Shown here: positions 1-8,048 of the stretch, one piece after another
Layout of the letters: the number at the start of each line of letters is the position of its first letter
How positions within the stretch are numbered: the first letter of the stretch is position 1
Source: Lachnospiraceae bacterium JLR.KK002
GTDB lineage: Bacteria > Bacillota > Clostridia > Lachnospirales > Lachnospiraceae
Reading direction: 5' to 3'
Assembly: GCA_036941025.1 (NCBI GenBank)
Contig: JAYMNP010000001.1
Span: forward strand, 1,116,001-1,180,000
DNA: 64,000 bases
The notes under the pieces: model-generated
The model's database searches: none
Seen by the model: the letters and a program-made list of their open reading frames with translations, nothing else
What the model was told of the DNA's origin: nothing
Translations under genes and position numbers: made by a program

Positions 1-32
1 GCATACACGTTAAAATATAAAAAGGAAAGGAA

Positions 33-824
33 ATGCCTATGAATTTTAAGAACTATAAAACCATTCTCTGTACCGCCGCCGCTGTTACCTTTTTAGGAGC
101 AGCGGTTTTTTGCGGCTTTAAGATTTACAGCCATTACCAGCAGATAGACGAGCAGACGGAAGCCTTTGCGGAGATTGCCGAGGTCGTGGAGAACGCCGAG
201 CCAGAGGAAGAACCGCCAAAAGATAAGGAGACGCCCGTCAGCGAGGGCGAGGATATATTGGCAAAATACAAAGAACTGTATTTGCAGAATGAGGATATGG
301 TCGGGTGGATTGCCATTGACGGAACAAGCATCAACTACCCCGTCATGCAGAGCAGGAACAATCCCAACTTCTATCTGAAGCACAGCTTTGAAAAGGAATA
401 CAGCGACTTAGGCGTACCGTATATCCAAGAGGACTGCGACATCCCCACAAGCGACAATCTGGTTATCTACGGACACCACATCAAAGGCGGCAGGATGTTC
501 GGGGCGTTGGAAGATTACAAATCCAAGAGCTTTTATGAGAAGCATAAGACCGTCCAGTTTGACACCCTCACGGAGCAGGCAGAGTATGAAATCATCGCCG
601 TGTTTAAAACCGTGGCGTACAGCTCGGAGGGCTACCGCTACTATGATTTTGTCCATGCGGAGAATGAAAAAGAGTTTGATGCCTATATCGGGAAGTGTAA
701 GGAACTTGCCTTGTATGATACGGGCGTGACCGCTGAATATGGGGATAAGCTCATTACCCTCTCCACCTGCGAATACTCGGCGCAGAACGGCAGGCTTGTC
801 GTCGTGGCAAAAAAGGTAAATTGA
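33..824 (+). CDS. srtB: Class B sortase
   Basis: This 263-residue protein is a class B sortase, a membrane-anchored transpeptidase that links surface proteins to the cell wall. It has one N-terminal membrane segment (about residues 10-30), an acidic, Pro/Glu-rich linker (about 50-72) and the catalytic domain. Visible active-site elements are His148 in YGHH, Cys246 in TLSTC and Arg254 in NGRL. AAGGAAAGGAA precedes the start; an in-frame ATG at 39 is an alternative. It lies 38 bases upstream of the wall-hydrolase gene, as in many Tn1549-like ICEs, where it probably anchors an element-encoded adhesin. The substrate gene is not in the window. Confidence 0.93.
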   Translation: MPMNFKNYKTILCTAAAVTFLGAAVFCGFKIYSHYQQIDEQTEAFAEIAEVVENAEPEEEPPKDKETPVSEGEDILAKYKELYLQNEDMVGWIAIDGTSINYPVMQSRNNPNFYLKHSFEKEYSDLGVPYIQEDCDIPTSDNLVIYGHHIKGGRMFGALEDYKSKSFYEKHKTVQFDTLTEQAEYEIIAVFKTVAYSSEGYRYYDFVHAENEKEFDAYIGKCKELALYDTGVTAEYGDKLITLSTCEYSAQNGRLVVVAKKVN

Positions 825-862
825 TATGACCGCAAATCTTCTGGGAAAGGAGGTCGGATTTT

Positions 863-2689
863 ATGGCTGATATAAAGACCAGAGATGCGGTCAAAGGGAC
901 GATTAAGACTTTAGACAAAGCCGCCATAGCAGGCAGTCGAATGAAATCCGCTTACGCCAAAACAAAGGATAAGGCGGAGCAGGGATATTATGCGGAGGAA
1001 AATTCCCCCACGGAATATGCCGCCGACAAGGTTTCCCATGCTTCGGGGCGTATCAAGGACGAGGGCATCCACCAGTTTAATAAGCAGGGGCAGAAAAACG
1101 CCCAGATTACAAAAGAAAATATCGGTAAGGCGAAAGATAAAATCGCCGATTTTAAGGCAAAGCGGGCGAAGAAAGCCGCAGAGCAGAAAACAATGCGGAA
1201 CAAGACAGGGCAAAACGCCGTGCGTACAATAAGGCAGGACGGCTTGCAGGAAATACAAGGGACTGCAAGCCGTCCCGCTGTTTCCGCTACTTCTGTTGCT
1301 TCTGCCAAGACCGAAACGCCCCAGACGGCGGCAAACTCACTGATAAAGACCAGACAGCAGGGAAAGCGGATGATAAAGACAACCGCCAGAAATGCGGAAA
1401 AAACCGTCAAGACCACAGCAAAAGGGACAATCAAGGCGACGGAAAAAGGCGTGAAAACCGCAAAGGCAACATCCAAAACGGCGATTAAAACCACGGAGCA
1501 GACCGCAAAGGCGGCGCAGAAAACAGCGAAAGCGTCCGCCAAAGCCGCCCAGAAAGCGGCGCAGACGGCAAAAGCCACCGCAAAGGCGACAGCCGAAGCG
1601 ACGAAAGCCACGGTCAAGGCGACCATTGCGGCGGTCAAGGCAATCATAGTGGGGACTAAGGCGTTGATTTCCGCCCTTATCGCAGGCGGCTGGATTGCCG
1701 TCGTGATTATCCTCATCGTCGTCCTGCTTGGATGCGCCGTTTCCCTGTTCGGGGGCGGCAGCGACAGCACAGCCTATACGCCTGTCAGTGCGGAGGTGGA
1801 AGCCTACACGCCGCTGATACAGAAGTATGCGAAACAGTACGGAATCCCCGAATATGTGGAGCTTATCAAGGCGGTGATGATGCAGGAATCTGGCGGCAAG
1901 GGCAGCGACCCGATGCAGGCGGCGGAGGGGAGCTTCAATAAGAAATACCCCCATGAGCCGAACGGCATCAAAGACCCCGAATATTCTATTGAGTGCGGCG
2001 TGCAGGAGCTAAAAGCTGCCCTTGTTTCAGCCGAGGTGGAGAACCCGATTGACATGGAGCGCATCAAGCTCGCCTTGCAGGGCTACAACTTCGGCAATGG
2101 GTATATCTCATGGGCAAAGACTAATTATGGCGGCTATTCCTATGCAAATGCGGTGGAGTTCTCCGCAATGCAGGCGCAGCGGCTCGGTTGGGAGAAATAC
2201 GGCGACACGCAGTACCCCGCTCATGTGCTGCGCTACTACCCATACGGGCGGGCGTTTACAAGCGGAGGAAACCATGCCATTGTGGAGGTTGCTTTGACGC
2301 AGCTCGGCAACGAGGGCGGACAGCCTTATTGGAGCTGGTACGGCTTTGGTGGGCGTGTGGAATGGTGCGCCTGCTTCGCATCGTGGTGTGCCGACCAGTG
2401 CGGCTATCTGGAAAGCGGCATCATCCCGAAATTCTCCCTCTGCTCGGACGGTGTGAACTGGTTCAAGGGCAAAGGACAATGGCAGGATAAGAACTATGAG
2501 CCGCAGGCAGGCGACCTAATTTTCTTTGATTGGGGGAGCGACGGCTCAATCGACCATGTGGGAATCGTGGAGAAGTGCGAGAATGGAACGGTCTACACCG
2601 TGGAGGGCAACTCTGGGGATGCCTGCAAACAGCAGAGCTATCCAGTCGGGAGCGGCTCTATCTACGGGTACGGCTTGCCTGCGTATTGA
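863..2689 (+). CDS. Membrane-anchored lysozyme-like/CHAP cell-wall hydrolase of the conjugation machinery (CD1108-type)
   Basis: The 608-residue protein has a long Lys/Ala/Thr-rich, repetitive N-terminal region (about 1-265), one transmembrane segment (about 270-293), a lysozyme-like transglycosylase domain (about 300-440, motif MMQESGG) and a C-terminal CHAP amidase/endopeptidase domain (about 465-608) with catalytic Cys in EWCACF and His in DHVGIV. It is the counterpart of Tn916 Orf14, which opens peptidoglycan locally for the mating channel. The ATG is preceded by AAAGGAGG. The low-complexity N-terminus with many KAT/KTA units probably lies in the cytoplasm. I infer the CD1108-type name from domain order and ICE context. 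Confidence 0.88.
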   Translation: MADIKTRDAVKGTIKTLDKAAIAGSRMKSAYAKTKDKAEQGYYAEENSPTEYAADKVSHASGRIKDEGIHQFNKQGQKNAQITKENIGKAKDKIADFKAKRAKKAAEQKTMRNKTGQNAVRTIRQDGLQEIQGTASRPAVSATSVASAKTETPQTAANSLIKTRQQGKRMIKTTARNAEKTVKTTAKGTIKATEKGVKTAKATSKTAIKTTEQTAKAAQKTAKASAKAAQKAAQTAKATAKATAEATKATVKATIAAVKAIIVGTKALISALIAGGWIAVVIILIVVLLGCAVSLFGGGSDSTAYTPVSAEVEAYTPLIQKYAKQYGIPEYVELIKAVMMQESGGKGSDPMQAAEGSFNKKYPHEPNGIKDPEYSIECGVQELKAALVSAEVENPIDMERIKLALQGYNFGNGYISWAKTNYGGYSYANAVEFSAMQAQRLGWEKYGDTQYPAHVLRYYPYGRAFTSGGNHAIVEVALTQLGNEGGQPYWSWYGFGGRVEWCACFASWCADQCGYLESGIIPKFSLCSDGVNWFKGKGQWQDKNYEPQAGDLIFFDWGSDGSIDHVGIVEKCENGTVYTVEGNSGDACKQQSYPVGSGSIYGYGLPAY

Positions 2690-2719
2690 TGGCAGAACGG
2701 GTGAAAGAAAAACCAGAGG

Positions 2720-3076
2720 TCAATCCTCTGGCTGCTCTTTTGCCGTACATATCCCCTGCGCCGTCCCTGCTATGATAGTCAGTTCCGCATCATCAAAAGT
2801 ATCAAGAAGCACATCTAACCGCCGACGTAAAGTTGTTTTCCCTATTGGACTGTCTGGGTGTATGTACTGGTCTACGGATATATGGAACATTGTAACAAGC
2901 TGAATAAACAGCCGAAAGCTCGGATACTGCCCCTCTTTCTCCACAGATTGCAAATGCCTTGCCGAAATGCCAAGCTCCTCGGCTAATTCCTCTCTTGTAA
3001 TTCGCTGCTTCTCACGGGCTTTTTGGATAGCCTGCCCCAATTCCATAAAGTCAAGGTTTCCTACGGCTTCGTTCAT
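2720..3076 (-). CDS. XRE-family helix-turn-helix transcriptional regulator
   Basis: This 118-residue protein has a clear XRE/Cro-type HTH at residues 13-67 (core ITREELAEELGISARHL) and an uncharacterised C-terminal part of about 50 residues. It is transcribed against its neighbours, as orf9 is in Tn916, and its 3' end faces the wall-hydrolase gene. By position it is a candidate repressor of ICE or cargo transcription, with the 205-base gap to the cassette 1 promoter as its likely target. That role is inferred. Start: ATG at 3076, with no strong ribosome-binding site. Confidence 0.8.
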   Translation of the reverse strand: MNEAVGNLDFMELGQAIQKAREKQRITREELAEELGISARHLQSVEKEGQYPSFRLFIQLVTMFHISVDQYIHPDSPIGKTTLRRRLDVLLDTFDDAELTIIAGTAQGICTAKEQPED

Positions 3077-3227
3077 TTTTTCACCACCTGTTCATTAATT
3101 TTTCCCTTATATTTTACAGAAGTGAAAGTTCTGCTTAAACGATGTGAAATTTCCATACATAAGAAACTGTACTTCTTATTTTAGGAAAAATTATCTCTTG
3201 CTTTTCTCAATAACACTTTTTCTATAA

Positions 3228-3256
3228 TTGTATTATTCGTTTTGACGCATTATAAT
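3228..3256 (+). promoter_or_regulatory. Predicted sigma-A promoter of cargo cassette 1
   Basis: TTGTAT (3228-3233), a 17-base spacer and a perfect TATAAT (3251-3256) lie 26 bases upstream of the HTH gene. The surrounding region is AT-rich and divergent from the XRE gene. Confidence 0.6.
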
Positions 3257-3281
3257 ATCAGTTATGAAGGAGGTTATTTCA

Positions 3282-3479
3282 ATGTTTGATTACATGAATG
3301 TAAAAGAAGCGGCTGAAAAATGGGGATTGTCCGAACGGAGGATACAGGTATTATGCGCTACAAACCGAATCCCCGATGTAATGCGAATCAGCAATGTGTG
3401 GCTGATTCCAAAGACTGCATCAAAGCCTATAGACGGGCGTTTTAAAAAAAGAGATAAGGAGGAATCAGACAATGAGTAA
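3282..3479 (+). CDS. Small helix-turn-helix DNA-binding protein
   Basis: This 65-residue protein has a winged-helix/excisionase-like fold signature: MNVKEAAEKWGLSERRI followed by GVWLIP-type residues (here NVWLIPK). The start at 3282 is chosen over the ATG at 3264 because GAAGGAGG (3266-3273) sits at ideal distance. Its 3' end overlaps the response-regulator start by 8 bases, so the two are translationally coupled. Such proteins are common in clostridial ICEs next to two-component and ABC cassettes. It could regulate the cassette or act as a recombination directionality factor, but it lies 15 kb from the recombinase. Confidence 0.75.
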   Translation: MFDYMNVKEAAEKWGLSERRIQVLCATNRIPDVMRISNVWLIPKTASKPIDGRFKKRDKEESDNE

Positions 3480-4161
3480 GATTTTATTGGTTGAAGATGA
3501 TATGGAAATCAGTACCATGCTAAAGAATTTTTTGCACACAGAAAAATTTGAGGTAATTACAGCGTATGATGGCAAAAATGCCCTCGACAGGTTCTTTTCG
3601 GATAGTTTCAGTCTGGTTTTGCTTGATTTGATGATTCCTCAAATAAGCGGAATTGAAGTCATGGAAAAAATCAGAGAAAACAGCACTGTCCCGATTATTA
3701 TTATATCGGCAAAAGATACCGATTCTGATAAAACGCTTGGTTTAGGTTTGGGAGCAGATGATTATATAACGAAACCGTTTTCTGTCACAGAAGTATTGGC
3801 AAGGATAAAAGCAAATATCCGAAGAACTACACAGTATGCTGCAAGTGCAACAGAACAGCAGCCAATACTTCAAACGGGAAACCTTGTCATGCATCTGAAT
3901 GAGTATTCTGTAACAAAAAACGGCTGTAAAATAGAGCTTACATCAAAAGAATTTGAAATTTTAAAGCTGTTATTGCAGAATCCAAAGAAAGTATATACGA
4001 AAGAACAGATTTACTCCCTTGTCTGGAATGATACCTATTATGGTGATGAAAATGCCGTCAATGTCCATATCAGCAGATTGAGGAATAAAATAGAGGATAA
4101 TCCCCGTGAACCGCAGTATGTGATTACGGTATGGGGAATCGGATACAAATTGGGGGAGTGA
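3472..4161 (+). CDS. OmpR-family response regulator
   Basis: The 229-residue protein has an N-terminal receiver with acidic pocket E8/D9/D10, phospho-acceptor Asp52 (LLDLMIP) and the conserved Lys in ITKPF, and a C-terminal OmpR/PhoB winged helix ending in VWGIGYKLG. AAGGAGGAA precedes its ATG. It overlaps the HTH gene and is followed after 4 bases by its kinase. The layout regulator-kinase-ABC ATPase-permease is that of lantibiotic/bacitracin-type sensing and resistance modules, so the inferred target is the ABC operon from about 5160 onward. Confidence 0.93.
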   Translation: MSKILLVEDDMEISTMLKNFLHTEKFEVITAYDGKNALDRFFSDSFSLVLLDLMIPQISGIEVMEKIRENSTVPIIIISAKDTDSDKTLGLGLGADDYITKPFSVTEVLARIKANIRRTTQYAASATEQQPILQTGNLVMHLNEYSVTKNGCKIELTSKEFEILKLLLQNPKKVYTKEQIYSLVWNDTYYGDENAVNVHISRLRNKIEDNPREPQYVITVWGIGYKLGE

Positions 4162-4165
4162 AAGG

Positions 4166-5104
4166 ATGAGCGATAAAACAATCATATTCTTTTTGGCAGT
4201 TGTTGTCTGCTTATTATTCCTTGTGGTTTTATACCAGCGTTTTATTTTTGGCAGGGGAATACAGGCAAAGATAAAACGGATGAATAAAAAGTTGGAGGAA
4301 ATTTTAGAAACTGGTAGCGACGAGAAAGTAATGGTATTTACGGACAACCCTGTTTTGATGGAATTAGGGGGACAAATCAACCGCCTGCTGATAGACCGAC
4401 AGAAAATAAGGGCAGATTTTAAAAGGGAAGAAATTTCTTCTAAAAAGATGCTGGCGAATATCTCCCATGACATAAAAACACCGCTAACGGTCATATTGGG
4501 TTATCTGGAAATTATGAGCTTGAACCATGCAGATAATGAGATGTTGAAAAAAGTAGAAACAAAAGCGAATCAAGTTATGAACCTTATCAATCAGTTTTTT
4601 ACATTGGCAAAACTGGAATCTGGCGATACAAATATAAATCTTGGCAAAGTCAATATCAACGAGATATGCAGGGAGAATGTTTTGGAGTTTTACGATATTT
4701 TATTGCAGAAAGATTTTGATGTTGATTTGTTTATTCCAGAAACAGCTATTTTTGTGCAGGGGGAGAAAGAAGCCCTGCAAAGAATTTTATACAATTTATT
4801 GTCAAATGTAATACGCTACGGCTCCGACGGCAAATATTTAGGAGTTTTTTTGCGTCAAGACAAGGGTAATGTATATATTGATGTGGTTGATAAAGGGAAA
4901 GGGATTGAACAGGAATTTGCATCGAATGTGTTTGACAGGCTTTATACAATGGAAGATTCCAGAAACAGGGAAATACAAGGGAACGGATTAGGTTTAACGA
5001 TTGCTAAGAACCTTGCAAAGCAGTTAGAGGGCGATATATTTTTAAACAGCATACCGAATGTCAAAACAACTTTTACAGTAAGCCTCAAAAAAATAACTTA
5101 TTAA
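4166..5104 (+). CDS. Membrane sensor histidine kinase
   Basis: The 312-residue kinase has one clear N-terminal membrane segment (about 5-26), a short linker, a HisKA domain with phospho-accepting His101 (ISHDIKTPLT) and a HATPase domain with N box (NLLSNVIRYG), DKGKGIE and GNGLGLTIAK. It lacks an extracellular sensor domain, as in the small kinases that sense antimicrobial peptides through a partner ABC transporter. It follows the response regulator in the same operon. Signal specificity cannot be read from the sequence. Confidence 0.92.
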   Translation: MSDKTIIFFLAVVVCLLFLVVLYQRFIFGRGIQAKIKRMNKKLEEILETGSDEKVMVFTDNPVLMELGGQINRLLIDRQKIRADFKREEISSKKMLANISHDIKTPLTVILGYLEIMSLNHADNEMLKKVETKANQVMNLINQFFTLAKLESGDTNINLGKVNINEICRENVLEFYDILLQKDFDVDLFIPETAIFVQGEKEALQRILYNLLSNVIRYGSDGKYLGVFLRQDKGNVYIDVVDKGKGIEQEFASNVFDRLYTMEDSRNREIQGNGLGLTIAKNLAKQLEGDIFLNSIPNVKTTFTVSLKKITY

Positions 5105-5119
5105 ATTCCCTGCGAAAGA

Positions 5120-5167
5120 AATTCGTAAGAATTAGTCAAGAGTTTTGAAAATCTATATCGCTATAAT
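5120..5167 (+). promoter_or_regulatory. Candidate response-regulator site and -10 box for the ABC operon
   Basis: An inverted repeat AATTC-GTAA-GAATT (5120-5133) lies 28 bases upstream of a perfect TATAAT (5162-5167). No good -35 box sits 17 bases upstream of that -10, which is typical of an activator-dependent promoter. Assignment to the cassette 1 response regulator is inferred from neighbourhood. Confidence 0.4.
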
Positions 5168-5185
5168 GATATTCATAAAACACCT

Positions 5186-5271
5186 TTGGGCGTATTGCTA
5201 TGTCCGAAAAAGGCGTTACTAAGGAAACACCCTACGGGTATCCCTCTATGCCAAAAAGCTGGCAACATTAA
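5186..5271 (+). promoter_or_regulatory. Structured leader, copy A, with 23-codon leader reading frame
   Basis: The segment before the ABC ATPase gene holds a 23-codon frame (5200-5271, peptide beginning MSEKGVTKETPYGY) and two hairpins in its 3' half: an ACCC/GGGT stem (about 5227-5239) and TGCCA/TGGCA (about 5249-5263). Two related copies occur at 10207 and 11112 with compensating base changes. The 5' half (GGGCGTATTGCTATG) recurs at about 15113-15127. A role in attenuation or translation control is inferred. Confidence 0.5.
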
Positions 5272-5287
5272 GGAAAGGAGGCAAAAA

Positions 5288-6211
5288 ATGTCTTATATTT
5301 TGCAAACAAGCCATCTAAGCAAAACGATAGATGGGAAACAGTTAGTTACAGATGTGAATATCCATGTAAAGAAAGGTGAGGTATATGGATTTTTAGGACC
5401 GAACGGGGCAGGAAAAACCACGGTGATGAAGATGCTTACAAATCTATGGAAACCGACAAGCGGCACGGTTGCGCTGTTCGGGAAAGCATTGGAAAAAAAC
5501 TCTTACGAGGTGCTGAAGCGTATGGGAAGCATCATTGAATTTCCTACATTTTATGACCATATGAGCGGAAAGGACAACTTACAGCTTCATTGTGAGTATA
5601 TGGGATATTATAACAAAGGCAGCGTGGAGGAAGCACTCGGGATGCTTGGGCTTTCGGATGCGGCGGATAAGCCTGCGGGCAGCTATTCTTTAGGAATGAA
5701 GCAGCGTCTGGGGATTGCCCGTGCCATATTGTGCAAGCCAGAGTTAGTTATCCTTGACGAGCCGACAAATGGTTTAGACCCCGCAGGAATGAAGCAAATC
5801 AGAGATTTGTTTCGGATGCTATGTACCGAGTATGGAATGACGTTTATGATATCCAGTCATCTTCTCCCAGAAATAGAAAGTATTGCCGATACGGTTGGCG
5901 TTATCCATCATGGAAAGATGATGAAAGAAATATCCATGAAAGAAATTGCGGAAACAAATACGGCGTATATCGAGCTTGCCGTAGAGGATACAAAGAAAGC
6001 GGCGTATGTTTTAGCTGAAAAAATGCAGTTAAGTAATTTTAAAATCGTAAACGATTCGGCGATTCGTATTTATGAGCAGGGTATCACCACACAAAAGATT
6101 TCGAGGGAATTGATGGCAAATGATGTAGAGATTGCTTCCATCAGCCAACATACCGAAACATTGGAGGACTATTTCTTAAAAATTACATCGGAGGTGGGAA
6201 AATCATGTTAA
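5288..6211 (+). CDS. ABC transporter ATP-binding protein, lantibiotic/bacitracin immunity type
   Basis: The 307-residue ATPase has Walker A GPNGAGKTT, signature YSLGMKQRLGIARA, Walker B LVILDEPTNGLDP and a C-terminal extension as in BcrA/NisF-like exporters. I place the start at 5288 because GGAAAGGAGG lies directly upstream; the open frame extends further up only through the leader element. It overlaps the permease gene by 7 bases. With the upstream two-component system it forms a likely self-protection module against a peptide antibiotic. The substrate is unknown. Confidence 0.93.
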   Translation: MSYILQTSHLSKTIDGKQLVTDVNIHVKKGEVYGFLGPNGAGKTTVMKMLTNLWKPTSGTVALFGKALEKNSYEVLKRMGSIIEFPTFYDHMSGKDNLQLHCEYMGYYNKGSVEEALGMLGLSDAADKPAGSYSLGMKQRLGIARAILCKPELVILDEPTNGLDPAGMKQIRDLFRMLCTEYGMTFMISSHLLPEIESIADTVGVIHHGKMMKEISMKEIAETNTAYIELAVEDTKKAAYVLAEKMQLSNFKIVNDSAIRIYEQGITTQKISRELMANDVEIASISQHTETLEDYFLKITSEVGKSC

Positions 6212-6909
6212 AGCTTGTCAGACTTGAATGGAAAAAGAATAATATCGGGAAATATATCAAAGGCGTAATCATTATGGCGGCTCTGCTTGGCTTATTTGTT
6301 TTTGCGTTAGCGTTTTTGGGTATTGCCAACGACCCCGACGGAACACTGGATGCTGCGCCTGGGACAGATGTAATCTCCGCTCCCATTGAATTATTTACCA
6401 GCATGGCTTTTCTTATTTACACCAGTGTAATGTTGGCGACCTTTATTGTAAGCGCATACAAAAACAAGACCATGAATCTGATGTTTTCCTACCCTATTAA
6501 GCGGCAGAAAATCTTAGCTTCCCAAATGATTGCGGTCTGGACTTTTAATTTTGCCGCACTCATTTTAACAAAACTGGCAATTTATATGTGTGTGTTCTTT
6601 GGGGCAAAATTTATGCAGTCATCCTTTGTCGTTGATTTTTCAATAGGCAGTCTGTCATTTTATATACAACTGATACTAAAATCAGTGGTAATCGTCAGCA
6701 TGAGCTTTATTGCCTTGTTTGTCGGGATGGCTTTAAAATCTTCAAAGGCAACGATTGTCACTTCATTTTTGTTGATTTTTCTCACGCAGGCGAACATTGG
6801 CGATTTCACAATGGCAGGCAACGCAGTATTTCCTATTATTTTGACGGCTATTTCTTTGCTTTTTGCCGCTTTGTCAATCATAAATGTGGAAAGCAAAGAT
6901 TTAATGTAG
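6205..6909 (+). CDS. ABC-2 type transporter permease
   Basis: The 234-residue hydrophobic protein has about six membrane segments (first about 18-40, last about 205-227), the usual size for the single permease of BcrAB/NisFEG-type exporters. It overlaps the ATPase gene by 7 bases and is followed after 11 bases by the DUF4097 lipoprotein gene, so all are probably one transcript. It should form the membrane pore for the ATPase at 5288. Confidence 0.88.
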   Translation: MLKLVRLEWKKNNIGKYIKGVIIMAALLGLFVFALAFLGIANDPDGTLDAAPGTDVISAPIELFTSMAFLIYTSVMLATFIVSAYKNKTMNLMFSYPIKRQKILASQMIAVWTFNFAALILTKLAIYMCVFFGAKFMQSSFVVDFSIGSLSFYIQLILKSVVIVSMSFIALFVGMALKSSKATIVTSFLLIFLTQANIGDFTMAGNAVFPIILTAISLLFAALSIINVESKDLM

Positions 6910-6920
6910 GAGGCGGGGTT

Positions 6921-7781
6921 ATGAATGTGAAAAAAATACTGTTAGCGGGGATTTTAGTGATAGCTTTTGGCATATGCGGATGTGGAAACAAGGAAAAAAT
7001 AGATTCTAACGAGGAATTTTCGGCGGAAGGCATTTCAGAAATTGTATTGGATATTTCCTCTTGGAATTTAAAAGTGATGGCTTCCAGTGATGACAAAGTA
7101 CACATAGCCTGCGAAGGAAAAGTAGAAAATGACCGTGATATGCAGGTTGTGCAGAAAGATGGAAAACTAATGGTACAGCAGGATGATGATACGGACAAAA
7201 ATCTGGCGGAGCAATTTTCGTTTGGTGAAGCAGGGAAGATAATACTGTATATTCCTAAAGATAATGCTGTTTCATTATCCATGAACAATGGTTCGGGAGA
7301 GATGGAGTTGGAAGCGGTCAGCATTTCCGCTTTGTCCTTGAACAACCAGTCTGGCTATGTAACGATGTCTGATTTCATAGCTGAAAGCGTAAAAATAAAA
7401 TCTCTTTCAGGCGATATTAAAATAACAGATGCTTCATGTACGGATTCTAATATCAATACAGAATCTGCATATGTTACTATGAAAAATGCAGTTATTGGAA
7501 AGGCTGCTGTTTCGACAGATTCTGGCGAAGTGAATATAAGCAACATAAACAGCTATGATTCCCTATCTGTAGAAACGGGTTCGGGAGATATAACATTGTC
7601 CCATGAAACGATGCCAGATAATTTATCCTGCCATATATCCAGTGGTTCGGACGATGTAACCGTACAGCTTAAGAATGCGGAATTCAGTACCGATACAGAC
7701 GGATGTAAGGATGGGAGCATCGGAAAGGGCGAAAACAGTTTATCTATCATGAGCAACAGCGGAACAGTAATTGTAAAATAG
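6921..7781 (+). CDS. DUF4097-family lipoprotein
   Basis: The 286-residue protein starts with a lipoprotein signal (hydrophobic 5-17, lipobox around FGICGCG). The rest is a run of short beta-strand repeats with recurrent SGD/SGE turns, typical of DUF4097 (adhesin-like beta-helix). It is anchored outside the membrane. DUF4097 proteins often accompany envelope-stress two-component systems (Lia/Bce-like), which fits its place as the last regulated gene before the KTR gene. The ATG is preceded by GGAGGCGGGG. Molecular function is not known. Confidence 0.82.
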   Translation: MNVKKILLAGILVIAFGICGCGNKEKIDSNEEFSAEGISEIVLDISSWNLKVMASSDDKVHIACEGKVENDRDMQVVQKDGKLMVQQDDDTDKNLAEQFSFGEAGKIILYIPKDNAVSLSMNNGSGEMELEAVSISALSLNNQSGYVTMSDFIAESVKIKSLSGDIKITDASCTDSNINTESAYVTMKNAVIGKAAVSTDSGEVNISNINSYDSLSVETGSGDITLSHETMPDNLSCHISSGSDDVTVQLKNAEFSTDTDGCKDGSIGKGENSLSIMSNSGTVIVK

Positions 7782-7805
7782 TTTTGTTTTGGAGTGTAGA
7801 AAGAT

Positions 7806-7994
7806 ATGGAACGGTATCATTGGATATATTGCCCTGTATGCGAAAATAAGACACGCATGAAAATAAGGGAAGATACAGAAATAAGGAACTTCCCTCTGTA
7901 TTGCCCGAAATGCAGGCAAGAAAGTTTAATCAATGTAAAATCATTAAAAGTAGTTGTTATGAAAGAGCCAGACGCACAGACGCAGAGCCGATGA
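7806..7994 (+). CDS. Cysteine-rich KTR protein, copy 1
   Basis: The 62-residue protein has two CPxC knuckles (YCPVC near residue 8 and YCPKC near residue 32) and the NKTR/KIRED block of the Cys-rich KTR family, probably a small zinc ribbon. It is the last gene of cassette 1, and its stop lies inside the 7984-8030 terminator. Two paralogs at 12534 and 14829 occupy the same position in the other cassettes. A KTR gene is also found downstream of tet(M) in Tn916-like elements. Function is unknown. Confidence 0.87.
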   Translation: MERYHWIYCPVCENKTRMKIREDTEIRNFPLYCPKCRQESLINVKSLKVVVMKEPDAQTQSR

Positions 7995-8030
7995 ACTTGT
8001 GGAAAACCTCACAGCTCATCGGCTCTATTT
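7984..8030. terminator. Terminator of cassette 1 overlapping the KTR stop codon
   Basis: AGAGCCGATGA (7984-7994) pairs perfectly with TCATCGGCTCT (8016-8026), an 11-bp stem with a 21-base loop. The KTR stop codon is inside the left arm. The T-run is short. It could also end the convergent MATE gene. Confidence 0.75.
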
Positions 8031-8048
8031 GTCAGAAAGAATAAATAT

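Noticed and set aside
988..1954. Long open frames opposite the CHAP hydrolase gene
   Set aside because: They arise from the repetitive Lys/Ala-rich coding strand, have low-complexity translations and no ribosome sites.
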